A stretch of 64,000 nt of DNA. Origin: Paracoccaceae bacterium (GTDB lineage: Bacteria; Pseudomonadota; Alphaproteobacteria; Rhodobacterales; Rhodobacteraceae). The stretch lies in assembly GCA_009842205.1 (NCBI GenBank), contig VYFX01000020.1, positions 1 through 64,000 on the forward strand, in the 5' to 3' direction. The notes under the pieces are model-generated. The model was not told where the DNA came from and ran no database searches. It worked only from the letters and a program-made list of their open reading frames with translations. Of the stretch, positions 36,632-45,215 are shown one piece after another. Each line of letters opens with the position of its first letter. Position 1 is the first letter of the stretch. Both the position numbers and the translations under genes were made by a program.

Positions 36632-37701
36632 ACAACATAAGATTGGGAAGAAGGGCTGCTCCCGTAAGGTTCGAGGGTGTAACCAAGATTTTTGGCAAGG
36701 ATATTGTTGCTGTTGACAATATTAACCTAGATATTGAAGCTGGAAAACTTGTGACACTGCTGGGACCGTCCGGTTGCGGGAAAACGACAACACTGAGAAT
36801 GATTGCCGGGCTGGAAATGGCAACTTCTGGGCGCATTCTCATCGGTGACCAAGATGTTACCCTTTTGCCGGCTACGGAACGAGATGTTACCATGGTCTTC
36901 CAGTCCTATGCATTGTTTCCCCATATGAATGTCCTTGAAAATGTCATGTATGGCCTGACCTTTTCCGGTTTTGACAAGGACGAAGCCGGAGATAGGGCAA
37001 ATCAGGGCTTGGCCTTGCTTGGTCTGGAAGGATTCGGAGCCAGGTTACCAAGTGAACTTTCGGGCGGTCAGCAGCAAAGGGTTGCCGTAGCCAGGGCCTT
37101 GGTATTGGAACCACAGGTTCTCCTCTTTGACGAACCACTCTCCAATCTTGATGCCAAACTTCGTCGTCAGGTAAGGGAAGACATTCGGGCTATCCAGCAA
37201 GAAACTGGACTCACGGTAGTATATGTCACTCATGATCAGGAGGAAGCTTTGGCAGTTTCGGATCAAATTGTCGTGATGCGAAACGCTGCCATTGCCCAAA
37301 TCGGGACCCCGAGAGAACTTTACGATTCCCCAAACGACAGTTTTGTTGCCGACTTCATTGGTGAAGCAAATCTGATTTCATGTACAATAACAGAAGTCAA
37401 GGATAACGTAGCGACAATCGAGATTGAGGATTACCATTATCAATTACCCTTTCGTGGTCTTACACCGGGACCCGCGATCCTCGCAGTACGTCCTTCCAGA
37501 TTGTTGGTGGGTCAGGATACAGGCATACCTGCAACCATTGTCAAATCGACCTATGTTGGAGTCAGGATGGAATATACGATAGAAGGCTCATTTGGACAGG
37601 TATTCATGGTTATGGACGATGTTGAGAAACCTCTCAAGGTGGGATCCGAGGTTTTGTTGTCGTTCTCCGAGATCGGTCCGGTTCTCCTGCCTTCCGAGTA
37701 A
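36628..37701 (+). CDS. ABC transporter ATP-binding protein (AfuC/FbpC-like)
   Basis: 357 residues. A complete ABC ATPase: Walker A GPSGCGKTTTLRM, Q-loop FQSYALFPHM, signature LSGGQQQRVAVARAL, Walker B VLLFDEPLSNLDAKL and H-loop VTHDQEEAL. The C-terminal 110 residues form the TOBE regulatory domain of the FbpC/PotA/MalK group. It completes the binding protein-permease-ATPase operon and overlaps the permease by 4 bases. Confidence 0.92.
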   Translation: MNNIRLGRRAAPVRFEGVTKIFGKDIVAVDNINLDIEAGKLVTLLGPSGCGKTTTLRMIAGLEMATSGRILIGDQDVTLLPATERDVTMVFQSYALFPHMNVLENVMYGLTFSGFDKDEAGDRANQGLALLGLEGFGARLPSELSGGQQQRVAVARALVLEPQVLLFDEPLSNLDAKLRRQVREDIRAIQQETGLTVVYVTHDQEEALAVSDQIVVMRNAAIAQIGTPRELYDSPNDSFVADFIGEANLISCTITEVKDNVATIEIEDYHYQLPFRGLTPGPAILAVRPSRLLVGQDTGIPATIVKSTYVGVRMEYTIEGSFGQVFMVMDDVEKPLKVGSEVLLSFSEIGPVLLPSE

Positions 37702-37923
37702 ATCTGACAATCAGAAGAGACTATTCGACATTATTTGAATAAATGTTTGAATTTCCAAGGTGGCCATAAATTCATTTAATTTGCCTTTCTCCTTTTCATA
37801 CCTGAATGAAGTTGGTCAGGCTTTTCGATACGATAAGTTGTCTAAAAATAACTCTGGTTATATTTGTAGTCTTCATTTTCCATCCTTAAATGGTAAATCT
37901 ACTCGAATCAATACGGGCAAATC

Positions 37924-38163
37924 ATGGCAGAAGATCCGAATTACCCTGAATGGAACTGTTGTGAATGGTTTGCCAAAGCGAATACCATTGTCCAGGACAA
38001 ACGTGGTAATATCCCATTCGACATCGGCCTATTTGAGAATTATCAGGAAGACCCTGCCGAACAGTTCAGGCACCACCAGTACAATCCTTGGCAGAATGCA
38101 TATGGGTGGCTACCGACCTTGGGTTTGGATCCAAACACTACTGGCAACCACAGCCATTATTAA
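37924..38163 (+). CDS. Small acidic protein, coupled to the phosphatase-like gene
   Basis: 79 residues, rich in Trp, Pro, Asn and Asp (NYPEWNCCEWFAKA, HHQYNPWQNAYGWLPTLG). I recognise no family. Support for a real gene is mainly positional: its stop overlaps the next ATG as TAATG (38161-38165), the classical coupling arrangement. The composition is protein-like. Alternative frames over the same bases look like shadows. Function unknown. Confidence 0.4.
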   Translation: MAEDPNYPEWNCCEWFAKANTIVQDKRGNIPFDIGLFENYQEDPAEQFRHHQYNPWQNAYGWLPTLGLDPNTTGNHSHY

Positions 38164-38957
38164 TGAGAGCAAATGCTATGTATAAAGAAAACCCGTGGAT
38201 TACGATACACAGCCTACTTGACCAACTAACCAACGAAAATACCGACCCAATTCACAGAATCTGTCAACCTTTACCTGATTTTGATCGAATTAATTTAGGT
38301 GAAATTGAGGCCGAATTTTATTCCGAAACCTATCATGACCTGTCAAGACCATGTATCTATGTTGGCGGCAAATTCACATGGGAACAAACTTTAATTGACC
38401 ATCCTGAAATTCGCTTCTTTACCTATGTAGGTCTTGAGTTGGAGGATGAGGACTTTAAAACCATAAACACAATTCGTGGTAAGAACTCCCTTACCGCAAA
38501 GGGTTTTCGAATAGGTGATTGGGACCAGCGGGCTGCACCAGATCCAAATCCTCCTTCAGAGGTCAATGTAGAACCTGTAGTTGAATATTTGAAGGGCTGG
38601 CTTGCCGACGGAGCCCCTTCCATCCTCATTCGCTGTGCCGCAGGTCACTATCGGTCGGCGGCAACCGCATTGGCTGCCCATAGCATGATTTCCGGCAATC
38701 CATCTATTTCTGCCATCCGTCTTGTTCTGGCAGGATATGTGAAAATTGACAGCAATTGGGAGATTGCCCGCATTGCCGATTCCATGCTGGGTTTCAAGGG
38801 TAACCTTTATTCAGCTGCATTGAATGTCCAACGTGCCTTTGCGGAACGGAACAGACTTTTGCTCAAAGGTACTACCCCTGAGGAGTTGATTTATAAGTTA
38901 AAGGACATTTTTGATAATCCCTGGGATCAGGAACAGGCCCTCGCTTATGCGACCTAG
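38163..38957 (+). CDS. Protein-tyrosine-phosphatase-like protein (COG5350-like)
   Basis: 264 residues from ATG 38163; the frame opens 25 codons earlier, but the TAATG overlap with the upstream small gene favours this start. A CX5R phosphatase P-loop is visible: ILIRCAAGHYRSAATA, with Cys158 and Arg164 and Ser165 after the Arg. The usual His before Cys is Arg. The segment after it (YVKIDSNWEIARIADSMLG) resembles the tail of predicted alphaproteobacterial tyrosine phosphatases (COG5350), where 'PN..i...aD..LG' is conserved. A catalytic acid may be an Asp in GDWDQRAAPDP (residues 118-128). Substrate unknown. Alternative: a phosphatase-fold protein with altered activity. Confidence 0.55.
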   Translation: MRANAMYKENPWITIHSLLDQLTNENTDPIHRICQPLPDFDRINLGEIEAEFYSETYHDLSRPCIYVGGKFTWEQTLIDHPEIRFFTYVGLELEDEDFKTINTIRGKNSLTAKGFRIGDWDQRAAPDPNPPSEVNVEPVVEYLKGWLADGAPSILIRCAAGHYRSAATALAAHSMISGNPSISAIRLVLAGYVKIDSNWEIARIADSMLGFKGNLYSAALNVQRAFAERNRLLLKGTTPEELIYKLKDIFDNPWDQEQALAYAT

Positions 38958-39183
38958 GATTTGAATGATCACAGGCTTCTCTCATAATTTCAGGAGACCT
39001 GAGTATTTTTCATCAAGGTCAATCGCGGCTCATTCAATTTCGAATAAAGTTTTGATTTCGAAAAGTCATACCAATTCAAAAAAAGTCCCCTAGAAATTTC
39101 AGTCAATGGTTGAAAGTATTTTTTGAAATCACCTACATTCTGCCCCATATCTTCATCAATTCATTCGCAGGAGAAACATCTTA

Positions 39184-40080
39184 ATGCTAGATCTCAATAA
39201 TCCCTCAACTGAGTCATTTGTAAAGGAAGGTTCTGCAGAGACCTTCATGGCGGATGTTGTTGAAGAAAGCAAAACAACCCCTGTACTAGCGTATTTTACG
39301 GCCAGCTGGTGTGGTCCATGCAAAACCATGGGACCAATAATCGAAAGCGCGGTCAACAAGGCCAGGGGGAAGATTAAACTCGTACGCTTGGATGTTGATG
39401 CCAATCAAAACATTGCTGCTCAGTTGCGAATCCAGTCAATTCCTACAATATATGTCTTTATGGATGGCCAGCCAGTCGATGGATTCACAGGGGCCAAAAC
39501 GGCTGCCGAGATTGAAAAATTCCTTGCTGAAATTGTCAAGAAGAGCGGGGGTACAACAGTCGAGGAAATTTTGGATGAGGCCAATGAATTACTGGCAAGT
39601 GGGGGTGTGGCTGAAGCTTCCCAGATCTTTGCCACTGTTTTGCAGGACTATCCTGAAAACCCCATTGCTTATGCTGGGTTGATTTCCTGTCATATTTTTT
39701 CGGACAATCTGGATCAGGCCGAAGCCATGCTTCAAGCGGCACCTCCGGCCATTGCCAATTCCAGGGAAATCGATGGTGTTCGTTCCAACATTGAACTCAA
39801 GCGACAGGCCAAGGCTTCGGGTCCGACCAACCAACTGGCCGAACAGGTCAGAAACAATCCGGATGATTTACAGGGCCGATTTGATTTGGCTATTGCCTTG
39901 TATTCAAATAATCAATTGGAGGAAGGCATTGATGAGTTGTTGGAGATATTCAGGCGTGATCGGGAATGGAATGACGGAGCAGCCAAGGAACAGTTGCTGA
40001 AAATATTCAGTTCCATGAAGCCGGAGGATCCCATTGCTCTCAAGGGTCGTAGAAAACTTTCCTCGCTGATATTCTCATAG
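39184..40080 (+). CDS. Thioredoxin-TPR protein (YbbN/CnoX-like)
   Basis: 298 residues. An N-terminal thioredoxin domain with active site SWCGPCK (residues 40-46) and cis-Pro loop IQSIPTIYVF. From about residue 120 it has tetratricopeptide-like helices (ILDEANELLASGGVAEASQI, then NPDDLQGRFDLAIALYSNNQ). This is the layout of YbbN/CnoX, a chaperone-redox protein that works with GroEL and DnaK. The CGPC motif is intact, so redox activity is expected, unlike E. coli YbbN. It precedes Trm112 by 12 bp. Confidence 0.9.
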   Translation: MLDLNNPSTESFVKEGSAETFMADVVEESKTTPVLAYFTASWCGPCKTMGPIIESAVNKARGKIKLVRLDVDANQNIAAQLRIQSIPTIYVFMDGQPVDGFTGAKTAAEIEKFLAEIVKKSGGTTVEEILDEANELLASGGVAEASQIFATVLQDYPENPIAYAGLISCHIFSDNLDQAEAMLQAAPPAIANSREIDGVRSNIELKRQAKASGPTNQLAEQVRNNPDDLQGRFDLAIALYSNNQLEEGIDELLEIFRRDREWNDGAAKEQLLKIFSSMKPEDPIALKGRRKLSSLIFS

Positions 40081-40092
40081 GGTTGATGGAAG

Positions 40093-40275
40093 ATGGAAGA
40101 AGAACGCAAATTTGACCGGCACATGCTGGAAATTCTTGTTTGTCCCCTGACCCATTGTCAATTGGCTTACGACAAGGAAAAACAGGAATTGATATCCAAG
40201 GCTGCCAATCTGGCATACCCAATTCGTGATGGGGTGCCCATCATGCTTCCGGATGAAGCCCGAAAAATCGATTAA
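40093..40275 (+). CDS. Trm112-family small protein (YcaR-like)
   Basis: 60 residues: [20 protein letters not shown], then [20 protein letters not shown], the standard Trm112/YcaR pattern. Family knowledge: the eukaryotic homologue activates methyltransferases; bacterial members are zinc-ribbon-like, often with incomplete Cys sets, as here (only two Cys near the N-terminus). It lies 12 bp after the thioredoxin-TPR gene and converges with the UbiH-type gene 11 bp away. Confidence 0.9.
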   Translation: MEEERKFDRHMLEILVCPLTHCQLAYDKEKQELISKAANLAYPIRDGVPIMLPDEARKID

Positions 40276-40286
40276 ATTCTTAAACC

Positions 40287-41501
40287 CTACCTGTTTCTCA
40301 TCAACTCGGGTATATCACCAGACAAACCCGCCGCTTCCCTGATCAGATACCCTTTGAGGGGTGTAATGCGTGAAATAATACCTGTTCCGAGTTGACGGGC
40401 CAGATGATTTCCCGGTATGGAACTGGTGTATGCCCAGTTAAAAAAATCGGTTGCCGCAGCAAAGGATACGGAATCAAACATACGCCATCGTTGATATCTT
40501 TCCAATACGGTCGTAAAACCAATGTCTTCCCCTCGATGTTTTGCTGATTCGACAATTTCCAGGAATGCAGCTGCATCCCTCAACCCCAAATTCAATCCCT
40601 GACCTGCCAGGGGATGAATCTTTCTGACTGCATCACCGAGCAGGGCATACCTGACTCCCACCATTTTTCTGGCCATCGAGAGTTCCAAGGACCAGGAACC
40701 TCTTGGACCTTCCAGTGAAATGCCCCCCAGAAATGTACCAAAAGCCGGTCTTAATTCCTCCAGAAACTGATCATCGTCCAATTGATCCAATCGATTTACT
40801 TCTTTCTGGGTATTGGTCCATACGATGCAGACCGAATGGTTGGAAAGGGGAAGGAACGCAATAGGACCAGTCGGCATGAAAAACTGATAGGCCAAACCTT
40901 CATTTGATTTCTCATGCCGGACCGTACAAGTGATGGCCCCCTGCCTGTAATTTTTCTTGATATGGGAGTAACCAAGTCGTGAACCCAGGCTGGTCTGACT
41001 GCCATCACAAATGGCCAATAGTTCGGTAGGAATGGATTTGCCTTTTGAAAGATTTACTATCAGGGAACCATCGTCAAAAACTGCATTTTCCACAGTAGTT
41101 TTTGAAAAAATTCTTACTGTTTTTTCCTTCTTGAGCCTTTCACCAACAGCCTCAAGGAGATTTGCTTCCTGGATCATGCAACCGAATGACTCCTCACCAA
41201 TTTCACTTGGCATGAATTCCAATATACCTTCACGGGAGCCTTTGCCCGCTTCTCCCTCAGTTACAATGACACCCTCGATAAGATTGCCGTACTGTTCGAG
41301 GGCATCTGCAAAACCCAACGCTTTCAGATAGTTGCACGAGGCTAGGGAAAGGGCAAATGCCCTGCCTGTATGTACAGTTCTTTTTTGCAGGTCTTCCTTT
41401 TCAATCAAAGCTACTTTGAATCCTGCTCTGGACAGGGAATGGGTCAACAGGGATCCAACCAATCCCCCACCGACAACAACAATTTCAAATTCGGGTTTCA
41501 T
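40287..41501 (-). CDS. UbiH/UbiF/COQ6-family FAD monooxygenase
   Basis: 404 residues. FAD-binding GGGLVGSLLTHSLSRAG at the N-terminus, the DG-type motif LLAICDGSQTSLGSRLG in the middle, and GDAVRKIHPLAGQGLNLGLR, which is diagnostic of ubiquinone-ring hydroxylases. It probably hydroxylates a ubiquinone precursor; which ring position (UbiH, F, I, L or M) cannot be read from the sequence. The gene order with Trm112 and the thioredoxin gene is common in Alphaproteobacteria. Confidence 0.9.
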   Translation of the reverse strand: MKPEFEIVVVGGGLVGSLLTHSLSRAGFKVALIEKEDLQKRTVHTGRAFALSLASCNYLKALGFADALEQYGNLIEGVIVTEGEAGKGSREGILEFMPSEIGEESFGCMIQEANLLEAVGERLKKEKTVRIFSKTTVENAVFDDGSLIVNLSKGKSIPTELLAICDGSQTSLGSRLGYSHIKKNYRQGAITCTVRHEKSNEGLAYQFFMPTGPIAFLPLSNHSVCIVWTNTQKEVNRLDQLDDDQFLEELRPAFGTFLGGISLEGPRGSWSLELSMARKMVGVRYALLGDAVRKIHPLAGQGLNLGLRDAAAFLEIVESAKHRGEDIGFTTVLERYQRWRMFDSVSFAAATDFFNWAYTSSIPGNHLARQLGTGIISRITPLKGYLIREAAGLSGDIPELMRNR

Positions 41502-41570
41502 ATTTGATCCAAATAGATTTAATGTTTGCCAAAATTCGCAGAAGTGAAATTCAGGAATCTATAATTCATC

Positions 41571-42914
41571 ATGACAACAGATATCATACATCAAACTGCT
41601 GAGGAATTGGGAAAAGCAATTGCTCGTCAGGATTTGGATCCCCGGGAAATTCTGGAGGAATACTACAGAGTCATTGACAGCAATCCGGTTTCCAGCAGGA
41701 TATTTACTACCCTAACTAGGGAAAGGGCCTTCAGGGAAGCTGAATTTGCTTTGCAAAGATCAAAAAGTGGCAAGCGCCTTTCACCTCTCGATGGTGTACC
41801 GATTTCCTGGAAGGATCTTTATGATACCCATGATTACTTGACTGAAGCAGGTTCCCTCCTTTTGAAAGGAAGACGTCCCAAAGCCGATGCAAAGGTACTT
41901 CAAATTGCCACCAATGCCGGATTGGTTTGTATAGGTAAAACCCACATGAGTGAACTTGCCTTTTCGGGTTTGGGATTAAATCCAAATACCGGAACACCAC
42001 CATGCATCAATAATCTGGATGCTGTTGCAGGGGGATCATCATCAGGAGCTGCGGCTTCAGTTGCCTTTGGCATGGCTGCAGCCGGAATTGGTTCAGATAC
42101 CGGGGGCTCGATTCGTACACCCGCTTGCTGGAATGACCTTGTAGGATTCAAACCAACCCATGGTCAAATTTCCCTGGAAGGTGTTGTACCATTATGCTCC
42201 AGTTTAGATACGGTTGGACCGCTTTGCCGCACCGTCTCTGACGCTTCTCTGTTGTATTCGACATTTATCCAAAAAGATCCCATAGATTTAACCCATACCT
42301 CATTAAAGGGGAAATCCTTCCTGATTCTTCAATCACAATCCGTAGAATTCATTCGTGAAGAACCTCGAATGGGGTTTGAACTTATTGTTGAGAAATTAAA
42401 GGACCAGGGAGCTATCATCAGTAAGGAATTTTTTCCGGAAATCGATCAGGCTTTGGCCTTGGCAGCCTGTTTATATTGTGTTGAAGGCTATTCAACATGG
42501 AAAGAGGCCATCGAAGCCAGTCCTGACGTGATGTTTGCCCCTATTCGGGATAGGTTTCTTCATGGCAAGGAATATTCCGGTGATGATTATTTATCTGCCT
42601 TGAGGGAACTTCAATCCCTACGCAAAACTCTGAACAAGAAAACAGGTGGATATGACGGTTTTCTACTGCCCACCAGCCCGATCTTGCCACCCAATACGGA
42701 ACGGTTGCTGAACGACCGTGAATTTTATACCACCGAGAACTTCCATGCCCTGCAGAACACCAGGGTAAGCAACCTGTTCAGTTGGCCAGCCTTGACACTA
42801 CCAACAGGTGTTCCCTCAGTTGGTATTTCCATTATATGCCATCACAACGAAGACACCAGATTGCTTCGCTTGGCAAAAGCAGTCGAAAACGCCATTAGTG
42901 TGCAATCCGCTTAG
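41571..42914 (+). CDS. Amidase-signature family protein
   Basis: 447 residues with a complete Ser-cisSer-Lys triad: Lys in DGVPISWKDLYDT, the glycine/serine stretch GGSSSGAAASVAFGMAAAGI and the nucleophile in GSDTGGSIRTPACW. These hydrolyse amide bonds of varied substrates. The protein is not GatA, judging by its solitary position and divergence after the signature. It is divergent from the UbiH-type gene (69 bp) and is the last gene before the IS21 remnant. Confidence 0.88.
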   Translation: MTTDIIHQTAEELGKAIARQDLDPREILEEYYRVIDSNPVSSRIFTTLTRERAFREAEFALQRSKSGKRLSPLDGVPISWKDLYDTHDYLTEAGSLLLKGRRPKADAKVLQIATNAGLVCIGKTHMSELAFSGLGLNPNTGTPPCINNLDAVAGGSSSGAAASVAFGMAAAGIGSDTGGSIRTPACWNDLVGFKPTHGQISLEGVVPLCSSLDTVGPLCRTVSDASLLYSTFIQKDPIDLTHTSLKGKSFLILQSQSVEFIREEPRMGFELIVEKLKDQGAIISKEFFPEIDQALALAACLYCVEGYSTWKEAIEASPDVMFAPIRDRFLHGKEYSGDDYLSALRELQSLRKTLNKKTGGYDGFLLPTSPILPPNTERLLNDREFYTTENFHALQNTRVSNLFSWPALTLPTGVPSVGISIICHHNEDTRLLRLAKAVENAISVQSA

Positions 42915-42921
42915 TATAATT

Positions 42922-42946
42922 CTGGGATAATTCATATTTACCCCAG
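42922..42946 (+). terminator. Hairpin after the amidase gene
   Basis: CTGGGATAA (42922-42930) pairs with TTTACCCCAG (to 42946), nine positions with one mismatch, starting 8 bases after the amidase stop codon. No T-run follows. From here to 43243 I see no gene, only AT-rich sequence. Confidence 0.4.
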
Positions 42947-43243
42947 TACTACAAACTCTTCTGATTCTGATAATTGCTACTACCCAATTGTCAAAGTTTT
43001 ATCGATATGCCAACCAAATATTGGAGGCACAAATGTGAATAAGTAACACAGTTTGTTGCTTAGGTACAATTTGAATAATCAGAGAAACCTCTGTGCAGTG
43101 ATATAAATTATATGATTTTGATTTCTGGAATCTCTTGCTGCAAGCAGTTCTTATTTGAGCCCAGCTACCACAAATGGAGTCACGTTGGCACTATATTGAA
43201 ACAGGTGCATTCTAGTGTTTACTACAGTATATTCCAAGTACCT

Positions 43244-43565
43244 CTACAACGACATGTTAATGTTTGGCGTTATAGCACCGAAGATCAGATGATGAATCTG
43301 ACCTTCAAGGCCATGGGAAAGCGAATGATGGAGAAGGCGATCCAGAAGGGTTGTTGCCATCACTGGATCCCCGAACATCTCGCCCCAGTCGGCAAACCCC
43401 AGGTTGGAAGTCAGGATCATGGCCCCCTTTTCGTAGCGGGCATGGACCAGCTGGAAAAACAGGCTGGCCCCACCCGGGGTAATCGGCAGAAAGCCGATCT
43501 CGTCGATGATCAGCAGCGAGGGATGGGTATAGGAGCGCATCTTGGCTTGCAACCGTCCGAGCCTA
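43244..43565 (-). pseudogene. IS21-family IstB ATPase remnant
   Basis: About 105 residues of the IstB transposition helper survive: RLQAKMRSYTHPSLLIIDEI, then GFLPITPGGASLFFQLVHAR, ILTSNLGFADWGEMFGD and ATTLLDRLLHH. The N-terminal half with Walker A is missing, and the homology breaks sharply just before 43572, where the SDR gene of the island ends. The C-terminus also diverges after DRLLHH. No istA is present. It marks the left edge of the island. Confidence 0.85.
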
Positions 43566-43571
43566 ATGAAC

Positions 43572-44351
43572 TTAAATCACAGACCCGCGCGCGGCAATGC
43601 CACCATCAATTGTTACAATTGTTCCCGTAATGTATCCTGCTAAAGGCGAAGCAAGAAAAGCACATAAATCAGCAACTTCCTTGACAGTTGCAGGACGTTT
43701 GCCGGGGTAACGATCATAAAGCTCTTCCCATCGCGCTTCATCGCCTAATATATCAATGGCTTTACGCTTCATAATTTTCAACATTCTATCGGTCGCAACC
43801 GGTCCAGGATTTACGCCTACAATCCTGATTCCATCATTTAGACTTCTTCCACCCAAAGCCTTAGTGAAAGACATCAAAGCTGCATTCCCGGTCGATCCTG
43901 CGAAATATGCTGCGTCCCAATTCTCTCCAGAATTTCCAATGATATTTACAATAACGCCACTTCTGCCTTTCCGCCTAATCAAAAACGATCGCGACAATGT
44001 GATATATCCGAATACCTTTAAATCGAAGCCCTCACGAATAGCTTCGTCGGATACTTCTTCAATATCGCCAGATGGGATGTCTCCAGCGTTGTTAAATAAA
44101 ATGTCATAATCACCGGCTGCCTGATCAAGCTTTTGCATTGATTTGCTGTTACTCAGATCTGCTTCGTGCACGCGAATAGAAATATCGAATTTACTTTTTA
44201 AATCACGCGCCAAAGTCTGCATTGCTTCACCGTCTCTTGCAGCTAGATGCAAGTTACAACCTTCTTTTGCTAATACTTTTGCAAGTCCTGCACCTATTCC
44301 CTTTGACGCGCCGGTAATTAAAGCGGTACTCCCCTTTAGCATTAAATCCAT
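43572..44351 (-). CDS. Atypical short-chain dehydrogenase/reductase family protein
   Basis: 259 residues from ATG 44351 (AGGAAAG 6 bases upstream); a TTG eight codons earlier is less likely. The Rossmann cofactor site TGASKGIG (13-20), LFNNAG and the C-terminal GYITGTIVTIDGG are typical. The catalytic YxxxK is not: the motif reads YFAGSTGNAAL, with Tyr149 present but Ser153 where Lys should be, and the canonical Ser loop is shortened. A subgroup of SDRs with Y.AGS.GNA.L exists, so this is an inherited feature rather than damage. First gene left of the GntR regulator, divergent from it. Substrate unknown. Confidence 0.85.
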   Translation of the reverse strand: MDLMLKGSTALITGASKGIGAGLAKVLAKEGCNLHLAARDGEAMQTLARDLKSKFDISIRVHEADLSNSKSMQKLDQAAGDYDILFNNAGDIPSGDIEEVSDEAIREGFDLKVFGYITLSRSFLIRRKGRSGVIVNIIGNSGENWDAAYFAGSTGNAALMSFTKALGGRSLNDGIRIVGVNPGPVATDRMLKIMKRKAIDILGDEARWEELYDRYPGKRPATVKEVADLCAFLASPLAGYITGTIVTIDGGIAARGSVI

Positions 44352-44365
44352 AATAAACTTTCCTA

Positions 44366-44375
44366 TTGTATACAA
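44366..44375. promoter_or_regulatory. Palindrome TTGTATACAA, probable GntR operator (site 1)
   Basis: A perfect 10-bp palindrome 15 bases before the SDR start codon, in the gap divergent to the GntR/FCD regulator gene. It shares the core TGTATACA with site 2 at 46067. FCD-type GntR regulators commonly bind short palindromes of this kind. Confidence 0.55.
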
Positions 44376-44471
44376 AATTTAAAAATCCGCATTCATTATT
44401 AGGATTCAAATAAATCTTTGGCTAGTTCTTTTTTTGTAAATGTTGTATCTTTAAGAAAACCCTCTCTGAGA

Positions 44472-45185
44472 ATGAAATATTTTAGTGCAAAAGATCATCC
44501 TATGAACAGTCAGCAGTCAGCAGTTAGGAAAAGTACCCGCGCAGAAGTTTTGTTGAATAAAATTGAGCAGATGATAGTCGATGGGATAATACTACCTGGT
44601 GAAAAATTAGACGAGACAGTTTTAGCAAATAAGTTTGGAGTTTCTCGTACACCCGTAAGAGAGGCAATTCGTGCATTGACAGCAATTGGGTTGGTTGAAA
44701 ATGCTGGTAGGCAAGGTGCTGAAGTATCGCAAGTGTCAGTTTCGATGCTGATCGAAATGTTTGAACTTATGGCAGTTTTGGAGGGTATGTGCGCCCAATT
44801 AGCGGCGCGACGTGCCACACAAGATGATAAACTTGGTATGATTGCTACCCATGAGCATTTGAAAAGTACCTTTGAAAGTGGCGATCATAAAGAATTCTAT
44901 AATGTGAATTTGAAATTTCATGATCAACTATATTCTGCCGCTCATACACAATTTTTGGCTGGGCAAGCACACAGGTTAAGGCGTCGACTGTCTCCATACA
45001 GAATGCGTGTAACGTATCAGCCAGGTCGAATGCGTGCGACGCTAAGCGAGCACTTAGAGATTCTAAACGCCGTTAATGAGGGTGACGGCAAATTGGCTAT
45101 GGAGGCCGCTCAGTCGCATATGCGCCTAATAGGCAACGAATTAGAAGATTTCATAGCCTCACTTTCCATTCCATTGAGACGATAA
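44472..45185 (+). CDS. GntR-family transcriptional regulator, FCD subfamily
   Basis: About 237 residues. N-terminal winged helix: ILPGEKLDETVLANKFGVSR, then TPVREAIRALTAIGLVEN. C-terminal all-helical FCD ligand domain with metal-type residues in FHDQLYSAAHTQFL and HLEILNAVNEGDG. The true start is unclear: TTG 44418, ATG 44472 or ATG 44502 (MNSQQSAVRKS) are all in frame; I list 44472. It is divergent from the SDR and upstream of the decarboxylase-like gene by 30 bp. It probably senses the island's substrate and acts at the TGTATACA sites. Confidence 0.88.
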   Translation: MKYFSAKDHPMNSQQSAVRKSTRAEVLLNKIEQMIVDGIILPGEKLDETVLANKFGVSRTPVREAIRALTAIGLVENAGRQGAEVSQVSVSMLIEMFELMAVLEGMCAQLAARRATQDDKLGMIATHEHLKSTFESGDHKEFYNVNLKFHDQLYSAAHTQFLAGQAHRLRRRLSPYRMRVTYQPGRMRATLSEHLEILNAVNEGDGKLAMEAAQSHMRLIGNELEDFIASLSIPLRR

Positions 45186-45215
45186 ACATTATTTGAACTT
45201 ATTAAGATTTGAAAT

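Noticed and set aside
37760-38185. 141-codon frame between the importer and the phosphatase-like gene
   Set aside because: It overlaps the better supported 79-residue gene in another frame, has low-complexity composition and no family match.
43112-43630. 172-codon plus-strand frame over the IS21 remnant
   Set aside because: It is the reverse-strand shadow of the istB fragment, whose own frame has clear IstB motifs.
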